Notes: generated by a model not told the origin, from the letters alone. Positions 23,882-33,942 are shown, counted from the stretch's first letter. The stretch: DNA of 64,000 nucleotides from Citrobacter werkmanii NBRC 105721 (GCA_000759755.1 BBMW01000019.1:1-64000), one strand, 5' to 3'. A program made the numbers and translations.

Positions 23882-24790
23882 TCAACCTGAAAGACCGAGG
23901 GATTGGTTCGCAACCGTCTGCAACCACTGCAACGTTGCTTCGCTCTCAGGCAGCATTACCAATCCCACGTGGATACGTAATGCGGAATCGGTAAGCGGCA
24001 GAAATATCACGCCCTGACGCTGGATAGCGGAAAAGGAGGCCGGGAGTAAACTCAGACCGTCGCCATGCGCGATCCGCGCCAGCAGCACGTCATGTTCCAG
24101 CGGCTCTTCAATACAGGCGGGAGAGTAACCGGCGCGACGAAAAATATGTCGGGTGTAATCAAAAAAGGCTGGGTTCCGTTCGCGTTTAAACCAGAACAGT
24201 GGCCGGTGGTTCAGCGTCGTTAATGAGAGTGACGGCAGGCTCGCCTCTGGCCAGATCGCGGGTAATGCGGCAATCATCGGCTCTTGCCAGCCAAGTTGCA
24301 TAGCGGTAAGCCCAGGAGTCTCAAGCGGTAACGCCACCAGCGCTGCATCCAGTTTTCCCCGACGAACCTGCCGCACCAGCTCAGGCGAACCATGACGAAC
24401 AATATGTAGTTTCTCCGTACACCCGTGTAGCTGCGATTCAAGCGAAGCAAAAACACCTTGTTCAAACGCCGTACTTAGCCCCAGGCGCAAAGAGTGCTCC
24501 CCAGCTTGCGCTAACTGACTCAACGTCGCGCAGGTTTCTTCGTACATCGTCAGCAGCGGACGCACTATTTCCAGTACGCGCAGACCATCTTCCGTCAGCG
24601 TCAAACCACGGGTATGACGGACAAAAAGCGTCATCCCCAGACGTTCTTCAAGCTGGCGAATATGGCGACTCAGCGGCGGCTGCGACATAAATAAACGCTG
24701 CGCCGCCCGGCTCATATTGTTCTCTTCCGCCACTACGGAAAAGTAACGCAGCAGGCGAATATCCAGAGTGTGCAAAGGCGATGTTGTCAT
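23882..24790 (-). CDS. LysR-family transcriptional regulator
   Basis: Protein of 302 residues with the LysR N-terminal helix-turn-helix ([27 protein letters not shown], about residues 22-48) and a C-terminal effector-binding domain. The specific regulator is not recognised. It reads away from the carboxymuconolactone decarboxylase-like gene with only 89 bases between them, the usual arrangement for a LysR regulator and its target. The effector-domain sequence resembles regulators of aromatic-acid pathways only in a general way. This gene pair is absent at the metF-metL junction of E. coli K-12. Confidence 0.85.
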   Translation of the reverse strand: MTTSPLHTLDIRLLRYFSVVAEENNMSRAAQRLFMSQPPLSRHIRQLEERLGMTLFVRHTRGLTLTEDGLRVLEIVRPLLTMYEETCATLSQLAQAGEHSLRLGLSTAFEQGVFASLESQLHGCTEKLHIVRHGSPELVRQVRRGKLDAALVALPLETPGLTAMQLGWQEPMIAALPAIWPEASLPSLSLTTLNHRPLFWFKRERNPAFFDYTRHIFRRAGYSPACIEEPLEHDVLLARIAHGDGLSLLPASFSAIQRQGVIFLPLTDSALRIHVGLVMLPESEATLQWLQTVANQSLGLSG

Positions 24791-24879
24791 ACCGAAAAGG
24801 TATCACGGAAACGGTATTATCCCAATCATTCTGCACGCTCTATCCTCAGACCATATACCAGACAAATGAGGAAGAGATT

Positions 24880-25257
24880 ATGCATTCAGAACGCTTTATT
24901 ACCGGTCAGAAGATGCTGCAAAAAGTGGATGGTAAAGGGGGCGATGCGGTCGTCGAAAGTCTGCAAGATATTGCGCCAGACTTCGCCCGCTACCTGCTCG
25001 AATTTCCTTTTGGCGACATCTATTCAAGACCGGGTCTGGATTTACGCAGTAGAGAGATTGCTACCGTCGCGGCGTTAACGGCGCTGGGTAATGCCGCCCC
25101 GCAATTGAAGGAGCATATTGGCGCAGCATTACACGTAGGCTTAACGCAGGATGAGATCGTCGAAGTGATTATGCAGATGGCCGTATACGCTGGCTTCCCC
25201 GCGGCACTCAACGGCTTGTTCGCCGCAAAAGAGGTATTTGCCTCCCACAGAGGCTAA
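24880..25257 (+). CDS. Carboxymuconolactone decarboxylase-family protein
   Basis: Small all-helical protein of 125 residues. The family block [20 protein letters not shown] (about 48-67) and [20 protein letters not shown] (about 75-94) match the PcaC/CMD superfamily, which includes gamma-carboxymuconolactone decarboxylase and AhpD-like proteins. The AhpD CxxC pair is absent, so a peroxidase role is unlikely. The start [10 protein letters not shown] follows GAGGAAGAG; a much longer in-frame extension would overlap the LysR start and is rejected. The substrate is unknown. The divergent LysR gene is the probable regulator. Confidence 0.85.
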   Translation: MHSERFITGQKMLQKVDGKGGDAVVESLQDIAPDFARYLLEFPFGDIYSRPGLDLRSREIATVAALTALGNAAPQLKEHIGAALHVGLTQDEIVEVIMQMAVYAGFPAALNGLFAAKEVFASHRG

Positions 25258-25295
25258 AACAACAGGCCAGCGGATTGTCTGCTGGCCTGAACGTG

Positions 25296-26852
25296 TTACT
25301 TTTTCACATCTTCCACGCGCATGCCTTTCAGTTGCTCATCCGTCAGCGTATTTCCCGCTTTGAAATAATCAACCACGGCATTAGAGACATAGTAACCGCC
25401 GGATGTATTACGCGCGGTGCCTTCGGTGAATGCCGTAAAACCATCACCGCCGTCTGCCAGGAAACTATTGGTGGCAATGTGATAAACCACAGCGTCCTCA
25501 ATTGGCTTGCCGTTTAGCGTCAATACGGTGACCCGCTGGCCAACCGGTTTGCTGCTGTCGTACTTCATCTCAAACCCTTTGGATACCTGCAGTACGCCGT
25601 TGCTTAAACCTGCGCCGTGCTCCATCAAACTACGCAGTTGCTTACCGGTAAGATCCATCGTAGACAGCTCGTTCGGGAACGGGAAGGTACTAATAACTGC
25701 GCCCATCGTAATAGCACCTGACGGGATTTCATTACGAATGCCGCCTGAGTTGGTAAGCGCTAACTGGGTATCTTTACCCGCCGCAGCCAGTAATGCATCC
25801 GCCGCCAGATTCCCCAACGAAGAGGATTCCCCGTAAGCACGCGTCAGCTCAACCGGCGAGTTGGCAACCGTCTGTTGTACCACTTGATCAAGCTTTTTAT
25901 TCCAGCCATCAATCACCTGTTTCGTCTGCGGATCGGGTTTCCACTCATCGGCGTAGATCGTCTTCAGCTCGAAATTCTTCACGGTATATTGATGCGATTT
26001 TTGCTGGTAATCCAACACCAGTTTACCGACATCAATACCGCCGCTGTCGGTGGAGAGAATTAAGGTATTACCGACTTTAATCGGCTCTGGCGTGCCCACA
26101 TGCGCATGGCCGGTGATCAGGATATCCAGGCCATGCACCTGACCTGCAGTCTGGATATCTTTATCCAGCGCACGACGCACATCTGTACTTCCCTGGCTGG
26201 ACTGACGCGCCGGCGTACCTTCGTGGATCAACGCCACCGTCAGATCGACCTTACCTTTTAATTCATCGATATAACGTTGCAGCCACTTCACCTCATCCCG
26301 CGCCTCAATGCCAACGCGCGTCGCAGCCGAAACCGTATCATCAAAAGCAAACACACCGTGCAGACCTATGACGCCAATCTTTACGCCATCTTTTTCAATA
26401 ATGGTCCAGGGCTTATCCCAAAACATTTTGCTGCTGTTCTGGTAAAAGATATTGCCCTGCACAATGGGGAATTTCGCCTGGCTCAGTTGCAACAACGTAT
26501 TATCCCAGCCGTGATCGAACTCATGATTCCCCATAGTGACGGCATCGAAATTCATCGTATTCATGATATCGATAATCGCCTTGCCCTTTGTCAGGCTGCT
26601 GATGTACGGCCCGGTGAAGTAATCACCCGCGTCAAAGAACCAGGTCGCGCTATTTTTCGCTTTTTCCTGCTTCACCATCGTCGTGATATTGGCCCAACCG
26701 CCAATATCGCGTGTGCCATTAGCAATCCACGGGACTTTATAAGGTTCGACGTGGGCATGGAGATCGTTGGTATAGATAATCGTGACGTCTTTCGCTGACG
26801 CCCATAACGGCAGCGATACCAGAACACCGACAGCAAGCATTTTTAACTTCAT
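25296..26852 (-). CDS. Periplasmic 5'-nucleotidase / metallophosphatase (UshA-like)
   Basis: Secreted nucleotidase of 518 residues. The start MKLKMLAV follows AAAGGG at good spacing; an upstream TTG would add two residues. A signal peptide ends near residue 20 (LWASA/KDVT). The calcineurin-like domain has [29 protein letters not shown] and ITGHAHVG in order. The C-terminal 5'-nucleotidase domain has [30 protein letters not shown] and ADGGDGF for base stacking and phosphate binding. It probably dephosphorylates nucleotides for salvage in the periplasm. It is related to UshA, but the locus is different, so no symbol is given. Confidence 0.9.
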   Translation of the reverse strand: MKLKMLAVGVLVSLPLWASAKDVTIIYTNDLHAHVEPYKVPWIANGTRDIGGWANITTMVKQEKAKNSATWFFDAGDYFTGPYISSLTKGKAIIDIMNTMNFDAVTMGNHEFDHGWDNTLLQLSQAKFPIVQGNIFYQNSSKMFWDKPWTIIEKDGVKIGVIGLHGVFAFDDTVSAATRVGIEARDEVKWLQRYIDELKGKVDLTVALIHEGTPARQSSQGSTDVRRALDKDIQTAGQVHGLDILITGHAHVGTPEPIKVGNTLILSTDSGGIDVGKLVLDYQQKSHQYTVKNFELKTIYADEWKPDPQTKQVIDGWNKKLDQVVQQTVANSPVELTRAYGESSSLGNLAADALLAAAGKDTQLALTNSGGIRNEIPSGAITMGAVISTFPFPNELSTMDLTGKQLRSLMEHGAGLSNGVLQVSKGFEMKYDSSKPVGQRVTVLTLNGKPIEDAVVYHIATNSFLADGGDGFTAFTEGTARNTSGGYYVSNAVVDYFKAGNTLTDEQLKGMRVEDVKK

Positions 26853-26985
26853 AATCAATCCCTTTCAGTCATATAAAGAATCGCTACGTTACGTTCTGAA
26901 AGGTTTTTTTATGTGAGAAGACTCACACCCATCGGTAATAGTTGCAGGGCAAAATCAACGACCATTAAAAATCGTTGGTAATGCG

Positions 26986-28170
26986 ATGACTTCTCTGTTC
27001 ACCATCAACTGCTGCAAGTCTTTTGGCTGCAAAAATCTGGGGCTGGCAAACTCAGTTGATTACAGCTGGCCCGATTACCGACTGGGCTACGCCGCCCTGC
27101 ACTGCCGGGCATGCGGAAGTTATCCCCCGCTGTTTAACGCTGAACATTTCCGCGAGTGGTTGGCCGCCTGTTTTACACATTTTGCAATTAACAGCGGTCT
27201 TTTTTGCCCAAATTGCTATCAGCGGGAACCGATCCGTTATGGACATAACCCACAGGGAACCCAGCGCCTACAGTGCCGGAGCTGTAGAAAAGTCTGGACC
27301 CCCAGACAACCGCCATCGACGACTATTGATCCGCCAGAACAAATAGTGACGGTGCCGCTTATCGTCCCTTTTCAGGGCGCAAGTGCAGATCAGAAACTGT
27401 ATGTATTACTCAGTTTTGATGCTATTCGCGGCAATATTTTGCATATTTCCAGCAACTTTTCCCCTCATTCTGTTGGCAAGTCATTAGTTTACCGCTGGCG
27501 CGGGATGGTCGAGGCCACAGCGAATCATGACGATGTTATCCAACGTGTAAATCAGCGAGAAACGCAGTTTTTACGTCGCAGCCAGTTTGACGAAATTCAG
27601 TACGGCAGCGCGATGCTCAAACGTAACGCCAGCGGTAAGATTTTACGCCCGGTCATTACCACGCATGGGCATTTCCGCGTTCTGAGCCATCTCTGGCCAA
27701 CGGTTAAAATGCACATCATCGCCCACGAATGCTTTCTGCGCGGCGCTGTGATTACCGCATGGGCGGAACAATTTCGCGAACATCACGCCTCGCTTTGGTT
27801 TGTGGATGAAGAAATGGGCGACGACCAACGCACCATGCCCTGGCAATTACTGGGCAAAAGTTATCAGGGATGGTGGCAAAACCAGTGGCAGATTTGGCAA
27901 CAGAACAACAGGCGTAAAATGGTGTGTTTGTTAACGGAGGGACAGGTTGAAAAAGGGGCCTCGATAACGCTGAGGGCAAGTCATCATTTTATCGCCTGGC
28001 TGCAGCAACAGCCGGAATTTCGGGATAGCGCCCGTTACTCGGCCCATGCGGTGTTTCAGACGATAAGGACGCTGACGGAGAAATACAACATCCTGATCAC
28101 CCAGAGTGATTTGCCCGGTGGCGCTGCCGCTTCCCGGGCCTATGGTTCGTGTCATAGCCAGGCCGGATAA
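26986..28170 (+). CDS. Zinc-ribbon protein of unknown function (IS1 InsA-like N-terminus)
   Basis: I do not recognise the exact function. The 394-residue protein has two cysteine clusters in its first 100 residues: Cys9/Cys10/Cys15 with HCRAC (40-43), and FCPNC (74-77) with QCRSC (97-100) followed by RKVWTPRQ. The second resembles the zinc ribbon of IS1 InsA. The central part (about 135-330) contains SFDAIRGNILHISSNF and WFVDEEMGDDQ, a layout that could reflect a decayed or repurposed DDE-type domain, but no catalytic triad is convincing. No terminal inverted repeats or target duplications are visible. The stop codon lies inside a REP element. It is convergent with metL. Confidence 0.7.
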   Translation: MTSLFTINCCKSFGCKNLGLANSVDYSWPDYRLGYAALHCRACGSYPPLFNAEHFREWLAACFTHFAINSGLFCPNCYQREPIRYGHNPQGTQRLQCRSCRKVWTPRQPPSTTIDPPEQIVTVPLIVPFQGASADQKLYVLLSFDAIRGNILHISSNFSPHSVGKSLVYRWRGMVEATANHDDVIQRVNQRETQFLRRSQFDEIQYGSAMLKRNASGKILRPVITTHGHFRVLSHLWPTVKMHIIAHECFLRGAVITAWAEQFREHHASLWFVDEEMGDDQRTMPWQLLGKSYQGWWQNQWQIWQQNNRRKMVCLLTEGQVEKGASITLRASHHFIAWLQQQPEFRDSARYSAHAVFQTIRTLTEKYNILITQSDLPGGAAASRAYGSCHSQAG

Positions 28171-28189
28171 GCGTAAGCGCCATCCGGCA
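28161..28189. repeat. REP element overlapping the 3' end of the zinc-ribbon gene
   Basis: GGCCGGATAAGCGTAAGCGCCATCCGGC forms a REP hairpin. Its first ten bases encode the last codons and TAA stop of the upstream gene, and it ends just before the metL stop codon. Confidence 0.85.
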
Positions 28190-28196
28190 ACGCAAA

Positions 28197-30629
28197 CTAC
28201 AGCAACTGCGCCAGGCGGTTGATATCCGATTGAATGGCTCCGGCGGTCACATCGCGGCCTGCGCCAGGTCCGCGAATCACCAGCGGGTTATCGCGATACC
28301 AGCGGCTTTCAATGGCGAACACATTATCGCACGGCAACAATGCCGCCAGCGGGTGCTCAGAACGTACCGCTTCAACACCCACACGTGCTTTACCGTTAGC
28401 GTCAAAACGCGCCACATAGCGCAGCACCAGCCCCATTTCACGCGCCGCTTCCAGACGCTGCACCATCTGCTCGTTCAGTTCATCGCCATTTTCAAAGAAA
28501 TGGTCAATAGAGCCTTCTTCACAATGCGCAGGCACCAGCGACTCCACGCGAACCTGATCCGGCTCGATGTCGTAACCCGCTTCACGCGCCAGAATCACCA
28601 GCTTACGCATCACATCCTTGCCGGAAAGATCCACGCGCGGGTCTGGTTCGGTCAGCCCCTGCTGCCACGCCTGATCCACCAGATCGGTGAATGGCACCGT
28701 GCCATCAAATTGCAGGAACAGCCACGACAACGTGCCAGAGAAGATCCCGCTGATCGACAGAATGGTATCTCCACTATCAATCAGATCGCGCACGGTATGG
28801 TTGATCGGCAAACCTGCACCCACGGTGGCGTTATACAGCCAGTGACGACCGGTTTTTTCAAACGCATCATGAATTTGGCGATACTTATTACTGCTGCTCG
28901 CACCTGCCAGTTTGTTGGCGCTGATAACATGGAAACCGTGGCTGGCGAAATCCAGATATTGATCCGCCAACTGCTCGCTGGCGGTTACGTCCAGCACCAC
29001 TAAGTCATCATACGGGTGGGCGCGCATCCACAGGAACAACGACTCTTCATCCTGTTCCACTGCCTCATCATCAAAGAAAGCCAACGCGCGGCTGGCATCC
29101 AGCCCTTCATAATTCAGCAAGCTACGGCGGCTATCAACCACGCCTGCCAGCACAAACTCTAATCCGGTACGCGCCGAGAGCGTACTTTGCTCACGGGCGA
29201 ATAGCTCCAGCCAACGTGATCCAATATTCCCCTTCCCGAACAACACCAGGCCAATACGTTTTTCCGCGCGGAAAATTGACTGATGCAGACCTTGGATCAG
29301 GCTCTCCGTCGGTCCAGTACGCAGTACGGCGACCAGGCTGATGCCCTCCTCCGACTGCCAGGTGAACTCAACCGGCTGACCTTTCAGTTGCTGCCAGAAG
29401 CGGTGGCAGTGCAACGGGTTACGGGTGACGCCCGCCCCGACCATCGCCACCAGCGCCAGCCCTTGACGCAGACGCAGCTCTCCCGGCAATCCGGCCTCAT
29501 CAAGAATTCTCAACGCGCCGTCAGCGACTTCGGAGGTATAGCAAAATTGCAGCAGTTGGCGATCGGGATGTACACCCACCGCCAGCGGACGCACCTGGGT
29601 GCGTTTTAAAATCTGGTCGACCTCTTTGTGGGCCAGCTTAAAGTCCTGACCGGTGGGAACCTGAAACTCAATCAGGCAGACGTCGTCATGACTGGTCACG
29701 ATACGCGCCCCGGTCCCGGAAGCCAGCACGCGTTCAATACGCGTTGAACCTTGCTCCGGCGTATAGCTACAACGCAACTGGAGATCAATATCACTGCCGG
29801 AAACCGGCTGTAAGGTACGGGCATGGAGGACCGGAGCCGCCAGACGCGCCAGTTCGCTGGCTTCATCCAGACGCAGCAGCGGTAGCAGGCAGGCATCTTT
29901 CACTTTACGCGGATCCGCACTGTAAACCCCGGCGACATCGCTCCAGATAGTTACGCGAGAAACCCCAGCCAACGCGCCAACCTGCGTCGCCGAGTAGTCA
30001 GAACCATTACGCCCCAGCAGTACCGTTTCACCGGCGTTGCTACGGCTAATAAAACCGGTAACGACCAGGCGTTTACCCGGATGTTGCGCCAGCAGTTGCT
30101 GCAGCAAAGGGTAAGAGAGACCTTCATCCACCTGCGGCTGAGCGCTACGCTCCGCACGTAAAAAATCGCGCGCATCCAGCCAGGCCGATTCCATACCTTG
30201 TTGGTTAAGGACGGCGGACATCAAACGCGCCGACCATACCTCACCGTGTCCGACAACTTCAGCATAAACGGCATCGTTCACGCCGCTGTCGAGTAATCCG
30301 GCCAGACGCTCCAGGTCGTGAATAAACGCACCGATCAGGCCGTCGGCCACTTCTGGTGGTAACAAACCGCTAATCAGCTCGCTCTGATAGCGACGTAACG
30401 TCTGCTGAACCTGATGCGCAGAAAGACGATCGGTCTGGCTTAACTTCAGCCAGCTAATCAACTGGTTAGTGGTACTGCCTGCGGCTGAAACAACCATCAT
30501 GTCATCAGGCTGCGAGTACTCCGCCATAATGCCTGCGACACGCAGATAACATTTCACATCAGCCAGACTACTACCACCAAATTTGTGCAGTTGACGACCC
30601 TTCGCCCCTGCCTGCGCAATCACACTCAT
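28197..30629 (-). CDS. metL: Bifunctional aspartokinase II / homoserine dehydrogenase II MetL
   Basis: Catalyses the first and third steps of the aspartate pathway to methionine. It has 810 residues. The N-terminal aspartokinase opens with KFGGSSLADVKCY (near 17) and contains GFISRSNAGETVLLGRNGSDYSA (near 195). The C-terminal homoserine dehydrogenase begins near 460 with LVLFGKGNIGSRWLELF (NADP loop) and has NKLAGASSSNKYRQI and AGRDVTAGAIQSD near the end. It begins two bases after the metB stop, forming the metBL operon. Confidence 0.97.
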   Translation of the reverse strand: MSVIAQAGAKGRQLHKFGGSSLADVKCYLRVAGIMAEYSQPDDMMVVSAAGSTTNQLISWLKLSQTDRLSAHQVQQTLRRYQSELISGLLPPEVADGLIGAFIHDLERLAGLLDSGVNDAVYAEVVGHGEVWSARLMSAVLNQQGMESAWLDARDFLRAERSAQPQVDEGLSYPLLQQLLAQHPGKRLVVTGFISRSNAGETVLLGRNGSDYSATQVGALAGVSRVTIWSDVAGVYSADPRKVKDACLLPLLRLDEASELARLAAPVLHARTLQPVSGSDIDLQLRCSYTPEQGSTRIERVLASGTGARIVTSHDDVCLIEFQVPTGQDFKLAHKEVDQILKRTQVRPLAVGVHPDRQLLQFCYTSEVADGALRILDEAGLPGELRLRQGLALVAMVGAGVTRNPLHCHRFWQQLKGQPVEFTWQSEEGISLVAVLRTGPTESLIQGLHQSIFRAEKRIGLVLFGKGNIGSRWLELFAREQSTLSARTGLEFVLAGVVDSRRSLLNYEGLDASRALAFFDDEAVEQDEESLFLWMRAHPYDDLVVLDVTASEQLADQYLDFASHGFHVISANKLAGASSSNKYRQIHDAFEKTGRHWLYNATVGAGLPINHTVRDLIDSGDTILSISGIFSGTLSWLFLQFDGTVPFTDLVDQAWQQGLTEPDPRVDLSGKDVMRKLVILAREAGYDIEPDQVRVESLVPAHCEEGSIDHFFENGDELNEQMVQRLEAAREMGLVLRYVARFDANGKARVGVEAVRSEHPLAALLPCDNVFAIESRWYRDNPLVIRGPGAGRDVTAGAIQSDINRLAQLL

Positions 30630-30631
30630 GT

Positions 30632-31792
30632 TTACCCCTTGTTTGCAGCCCGGAAGCCATTTTCCAGGTCGGCAATTAAATCTTCGCCATCTTCAATACC
30701 GGTGGAGATACGCAGCAGCGTTTCCGAAATCCCTGCCGCCGCGCGCGCTTCTGGCGCCATTCCCGCATGTGTCATGGTTGCAGCGTGGGAGATCAGACTT
30801 TCAACACCTCCTAACGATTCCGCCAGCGTAAACAATGACAGCCCGCCAAGGAAGCGACGCAGCGTTTGCTCATCGCCATCCAGTTCAAAACTCAGCATCG
30901 CGCCAAAGCCTTTTTGCTGACGCGCGGCAATCTCATGCCCCTGATTATCCGGCAATGACGGGTGATACAATTTTTTCACCAGCGGCTGCGTTTGCAGATA
31001 ATCAACAATCGCCTGAGCATTACGTTGCGCCACCTCCATACGCGGTGACAGAGTACGTAGGCCGCGCAACAGCAGATAACTATCAAACGCGCCGCCGGTC
31101 ACGCCAATATTGTTCGCCCACCACGCCAGTTCAGTGACCGTTTCCGGATCTTTCGCTATCACCACGCCAGCCACCACGTCTGAGTGACCGTTTAAATATT
31201 TCGTGCATGAATGCAACACCAGATCGGCGCCCAATGCCAGTGGATTTTGCAGTGCCGGGCTTAAAAAAGTGTTGTCTACCACGCTGACTGCACCAGCTTC
31301 ACGCGCCAATTGACAGATTTTCGCAATATCCACCACGCGTAGTAGCGGGTTGCTGGGGCTTTCTACCAGCACCAGCTTCGGTTTTTCCGCCAGCGCCGCC
31401 TGCAACGCCCGCTCATCGCCTTGATCGACAAACAGTACGCGATAACAGCCACGCTTTGCCAGACTGTCAAACAGGCGATAGCTGCCACCGTAACAGTCGT
31501 GCGGCGCGACCAGCAGATCGCCAGGTTTCAGGAATACCGTCGTCACCAGATGAATCGCCGACATACCGGTATTGGTTAGTACCGCGCCCGCGCCACCTTC
31601 CAGTTCTGCCAACGCGCGCTGAACCACATCGCGCGTCGGGTTACCGCGGCGTGAATAGTCATGGGCGCGAGGTTCATTAAAACCGGTAAAGTTATAGGTA
31701 CTGGAGAGGTGAATCGGCGGGACAACGCAACCGTACTGTTCGTCGTCATTTAATCCGCTACGCACTGCGATGGTGGCCTGTTTACGCGTCAT
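30632..31792 (-). CDS. metB: Cystathionine gamma-synthase MetB
   Basis: PLP enzyme that joins O-succinylhomoserine and cysteine into cystathionine. It has 386 residues. The PLP lysine is in LHSCTKYLNGHSDVVAGVV (near 198), and DNTFLSPALQNPLALGADLV and SRRGNPTRDVVQRALAELEGG are family blocks. It is divergent from metJ across tandem met boxes. Confidence 0.97.
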   Translation of the reverse strand: MTRKQATIAVRSGLNDDEQYGCVVPPIHLSSTYNFTGFNEPRAHDYSRRGNPTRDVVQRALAELEGGAGAVLTNTGMSAIHLVTTVFLKPGDLLVAPHDCYGGSYRLFDSLAKRGCYRVLFVDQGDERALQAALAEKPKLVLVESPSNPLLRVVDIAKICQLAREAGAVSVVDNTFLSPALQNPLALGADLVLHSCTKYLNGHSDVVAGVVIAKDPETVTELAWWANNIGVTGGAFDSYLLLRGLRTLSPRMEVAQRNAQAIVDYLQTQPLVKKLYHPSLPDNQGHEIAARQQKGFGAMLSFELDGDEQTLRRFLGGLSLFTLAESLGGVESLISHAATMTHAGMAPEARAAAGISETLLRISTGIEDGEDLIADLENGFRAANKG

Positions 31793-31853
31793 ATTGAGGA
31801 GATCCTGGCTGAGTCGGTGAAAAGTCAGGCACCAGATTAATCATAGTTACAAT

Positions 31854-31901
31854 AGACGTCAATACATCTGGACATCTAAACTTCTTTGCGTATAGATTGA
31901 G
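31854..31901. promoter_or_regulatory. Tandem met boxes between metB and metJ
   Basis: Five or six contiguous 8-base units can be read: AGACGTCA-ATACATCT-GGACATCT-AAACTTCT-TTGCGTAT-AGATTGAG. They grade away from the consensus AGACGTCT towards metJ. MetJ dimers bind such arrays cooperatively, so both metBL and metJ are expected to be repressed. Confidence 0.9.
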
Positions 31902-32057
31902 CAAACCGCAAATAGCCGTTAAAATTATATGCATTAGCGTACATCCGCGTCGGCTTACTTCGTGTCAGGGCCGCGCCACTACGATAAACTACGCGCAATT
32001 ATGGTCCGGGCTCAGGTTCTGGCCTCAATATTAATGACGAAGAGGATTAGGTATCTC

Positions 32058-32375
32058 ATGGCTGAATGGAGCGGCGAATATATCAGCCCATACGCTGAGC
32101 ACGGTAAGAAGAGTGAGCAAGTAAAAAAAATTACGGTTTCCATTCCTCTGAAGGTGTTAAAAATCCTTACCGATGAACGCACGCGTCGTCAGGTGAACAA
32201 CCTGCGCCACGCCACCAACAGCGAACTGCTGTGTGAAGCGTTTCTGCATGCTTTTACCGGGCAACCACTACCCAACGATGACGACCTGCGTAAAGAGCGC
32301 AGTGATGAAATCCCGGAAGAAGCAAAGGTAATCATGCGTGAACTGGGTATCAACCCGGAAACGTGGGAATACTAA
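32058..32375 (+). CDS. metJ: Methionine repressor MetJ
   Basis: Ribbon-helix-helix repressor using S-adenosylmethionine as corepressor. It has 105 residues, the family length, starting [16 protein letters not shown]. The DNA-contacting beta strand KKITVSIPL lies near residues 22-30. [19 protein letters not shown] (about 50-68) is the helical core. A longer in-frame start would extend 32 residues back towards the operator and is not supported by family length. Confidence 0.98.
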   Translation: MAEWSGEYISPYAEHGKKSEQVKKITVSIPLKVLKILTDERTRRQVNNLRHATNSELLCEAFLHAFTGQPLPNDDDLRKERSDEIPEEAKVIMRELGINPETWEY

Positions 32376-32383
32376 TTGTTGAA

Positions 32384-32423
32384 GAAAGATGAAAGAAGGC
32401 GGGATTGCTCCCGCCATCTTTCA
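32384..32423. terminator. Bidirectional-type terminator between metJ and the GPH symporter gene
   Basis: GAAAGATG...GGCGGGA-TTGC-TCCCGCC-ATCTTTC: a GC-rich stem extended by an A/T-rich outer stem, placed between the convergent metJ and symporter genes. Confidence 0.8.
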
Positions 32424-32428
32424 CAACG

Positions 32429-33853
32429 CTACTTACTAATTCCATTGAGTTTATTCAATGTTTCTTCCATTTTGAGCGTTTCTTTACGGTTCAATGGATA
32501 GCAATAAATCAGAATGACCGCCGCCAAAAACAGGCACAAAGCCGGCAGGAGATTCGCCATCGTATAAATATTTTCCTGCACGATGCTGGTTTGCACAGCC
32601 CCACCCGTTGAGGAAGATTGATAACCAATGATGGCCAGCATAAAGCCGCCAATAGCCCCGGCGCACGCCTGACCAACCTTGCGGGCGAAGAAGTTCACGC
32701 CATAAACGGTACCATCCTCACGATCGCCAGTGACATACTGGTGATAATCACAAACATCAGTCATAAACGCCCATATCATCAGGTTGAATAACCCCGCACC
32801 CAGCGTCGCCAGAAACAGGAAAACCAAATAGACTTTCGCGTCGGTAATGTGGACGAAGTACATAATCAGATACATCGCTACCGCAAAGAGCAACGCGCCT
32901 ACACTCGCTTCTTTTTTACCAAACCGCTTCGTGAGCCAGGATGCCGATGGCGCCAGCAAAACCAGAGAGCCAAAGGTAAACAGCAATGCAACGGACATGG
33001 CCTCTTTGTTATGGAAATAGTCATTAAACAGGTAGGTCATATTGGTCCCGGACAACCCCTGATTAATCACAATCAGCAGATCCACCACAACCAGAACAAT
33101 CAGTGCCTTGTTGCGTAACAACCCCTTCAGTAATACCGACACGGGCATGCTCTCTTTTCTCTCCACACGCACGCGTTCCGTCGTTAGTTGACAGGTTAGG
33201 GTTAAAAAGATAAAGCCCAGCACTGCGCAACCAATGGCAATCCAAAAGAAATGCTGCCCGGAAATCACCTGGCTTCCGTCCACCAGGGTGGTGTACATCA
33301 GAATTGGAATAAAAAAGCCGGTTGCCCCGCCGCCGATGGCAGACCCAACGCTGCGCCAGGTTGAGAGCGAAACACGATCTTCCGGGTTCGAGCTGATCGC
33401 CGCAGACATGGCACCATACGGGATACTGACCGTCGATAACAACGAACCGTAGATAAAATAGGAGCAGCAGATGTAGATAATTTTCGCCGTATAAGAGAAA
33501 TCATTCACAAATGGCAGGAACAGGACGACCGCAATGATGCAGAAAGGATACTTCATACGGCGCACCCACGGGTTAAACCGTCCATGTACCGTTAGTTTAG
33601 AGGTATCACATAAACGCCCTACGCCAACGTCGACAAACGCATCAAAGAGTTTGGTTACAAAATAGAGCGAGCCTACAATAACGCCGGAAATACCGAGTAC
33701 GTTAGTGTAATAAATCATTAGAAAACTGTTCACCAACCCAAGAATAAAACAGGTTCCGAGGTCACCACACAAATAACCAAATTTATCTCTTAATCCGAAA
33801 GGCCTGAAAGCAATACTTTGATTACTTCCGATTGTAGTTCCATCATTAGACAT
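32429..33853 (-). CDS. GPH-family sugar:cation symporter (MelB/YicJ-like)
   Basis: Inner-membrane transporter of 474 residues with twelve predicted membrane segments. The glycoside-pentoside-hexuronide:cation symporter pattern is seen in FGYLCGDLGTCFILGLVNSF (near 25), DAFVDVGVGRLCDTS (near 71, with the acidic cation-site residues), RFNPWVRRM and the later NLMIWAFMTDVCDYHQY (near 371). It follows a KdgM-type porin gene by 89 bases on the same strand, so the pair probably imports an oligosaccharide or glycoside. The substrate is not deducible, and no sugar-cleaving enzyme lies beside it. Confidence 0.85.
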   Translation of the reverse strand: MSNDGTTIGSNQSIAFRPFGLRDKFGYLCGDLGTCFILGLVNSFLMIYYTNVLGISGVIVGSLYFVTKLFDAFVDVGVGRLCDTSKLTVHGRFNPWVRRMKYPFCIIAVVLFLPFVNDFSYTAKIIYICCSYFIYGSLLSTVSIPYGAMSAAISSNPEDRVSLSTWRSVGSAIGGGATGFFIPILMYTTLVDGSQVISGQHFFWIAIGCAVLGFIFLTLTCQLTTERVRVERKESMPVSVLLKGLLRNKALIVLVVVDLLIVINQGLSGTNMTYLFNDYFHNKEAMSVALLFTFGSLVLLAPSASWLTKRFGKKEASVGALLFAVAMYLIMYFVHITDAKVYLVFLFLATLGAGLFNLMIWAFMTDVCDYHQYVTGDREDGTVYGVNFFARKVGQACAGAIGGFMLAIIGYQSSSTGGAVQTSIVQENIYTMANLLPALCLFLAAVILIYCYPLNRKETLKMEETLNKLNGISK

Positions 33854-33942
33854 GATGTCAACTCCTTAGACTCATTATTCACGCAAACTATATGTATATA
33901 CCGATGCTCAGCGTAATAAACCGCTATGAAGAGTATTAATGG

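Noticed and set aside
26986-28170. An intact insertion sequence at the zinc-ribbon gene
   Set aside because: No terminal inverted repeats or direct repeats are seen at the edges, and the sequence lacks a clear DDE set.
28230-29003. A 257-codon open frame antisense to metL
   Set aside because: It is a shadow of the homoserine dehydrogenase half of metL.
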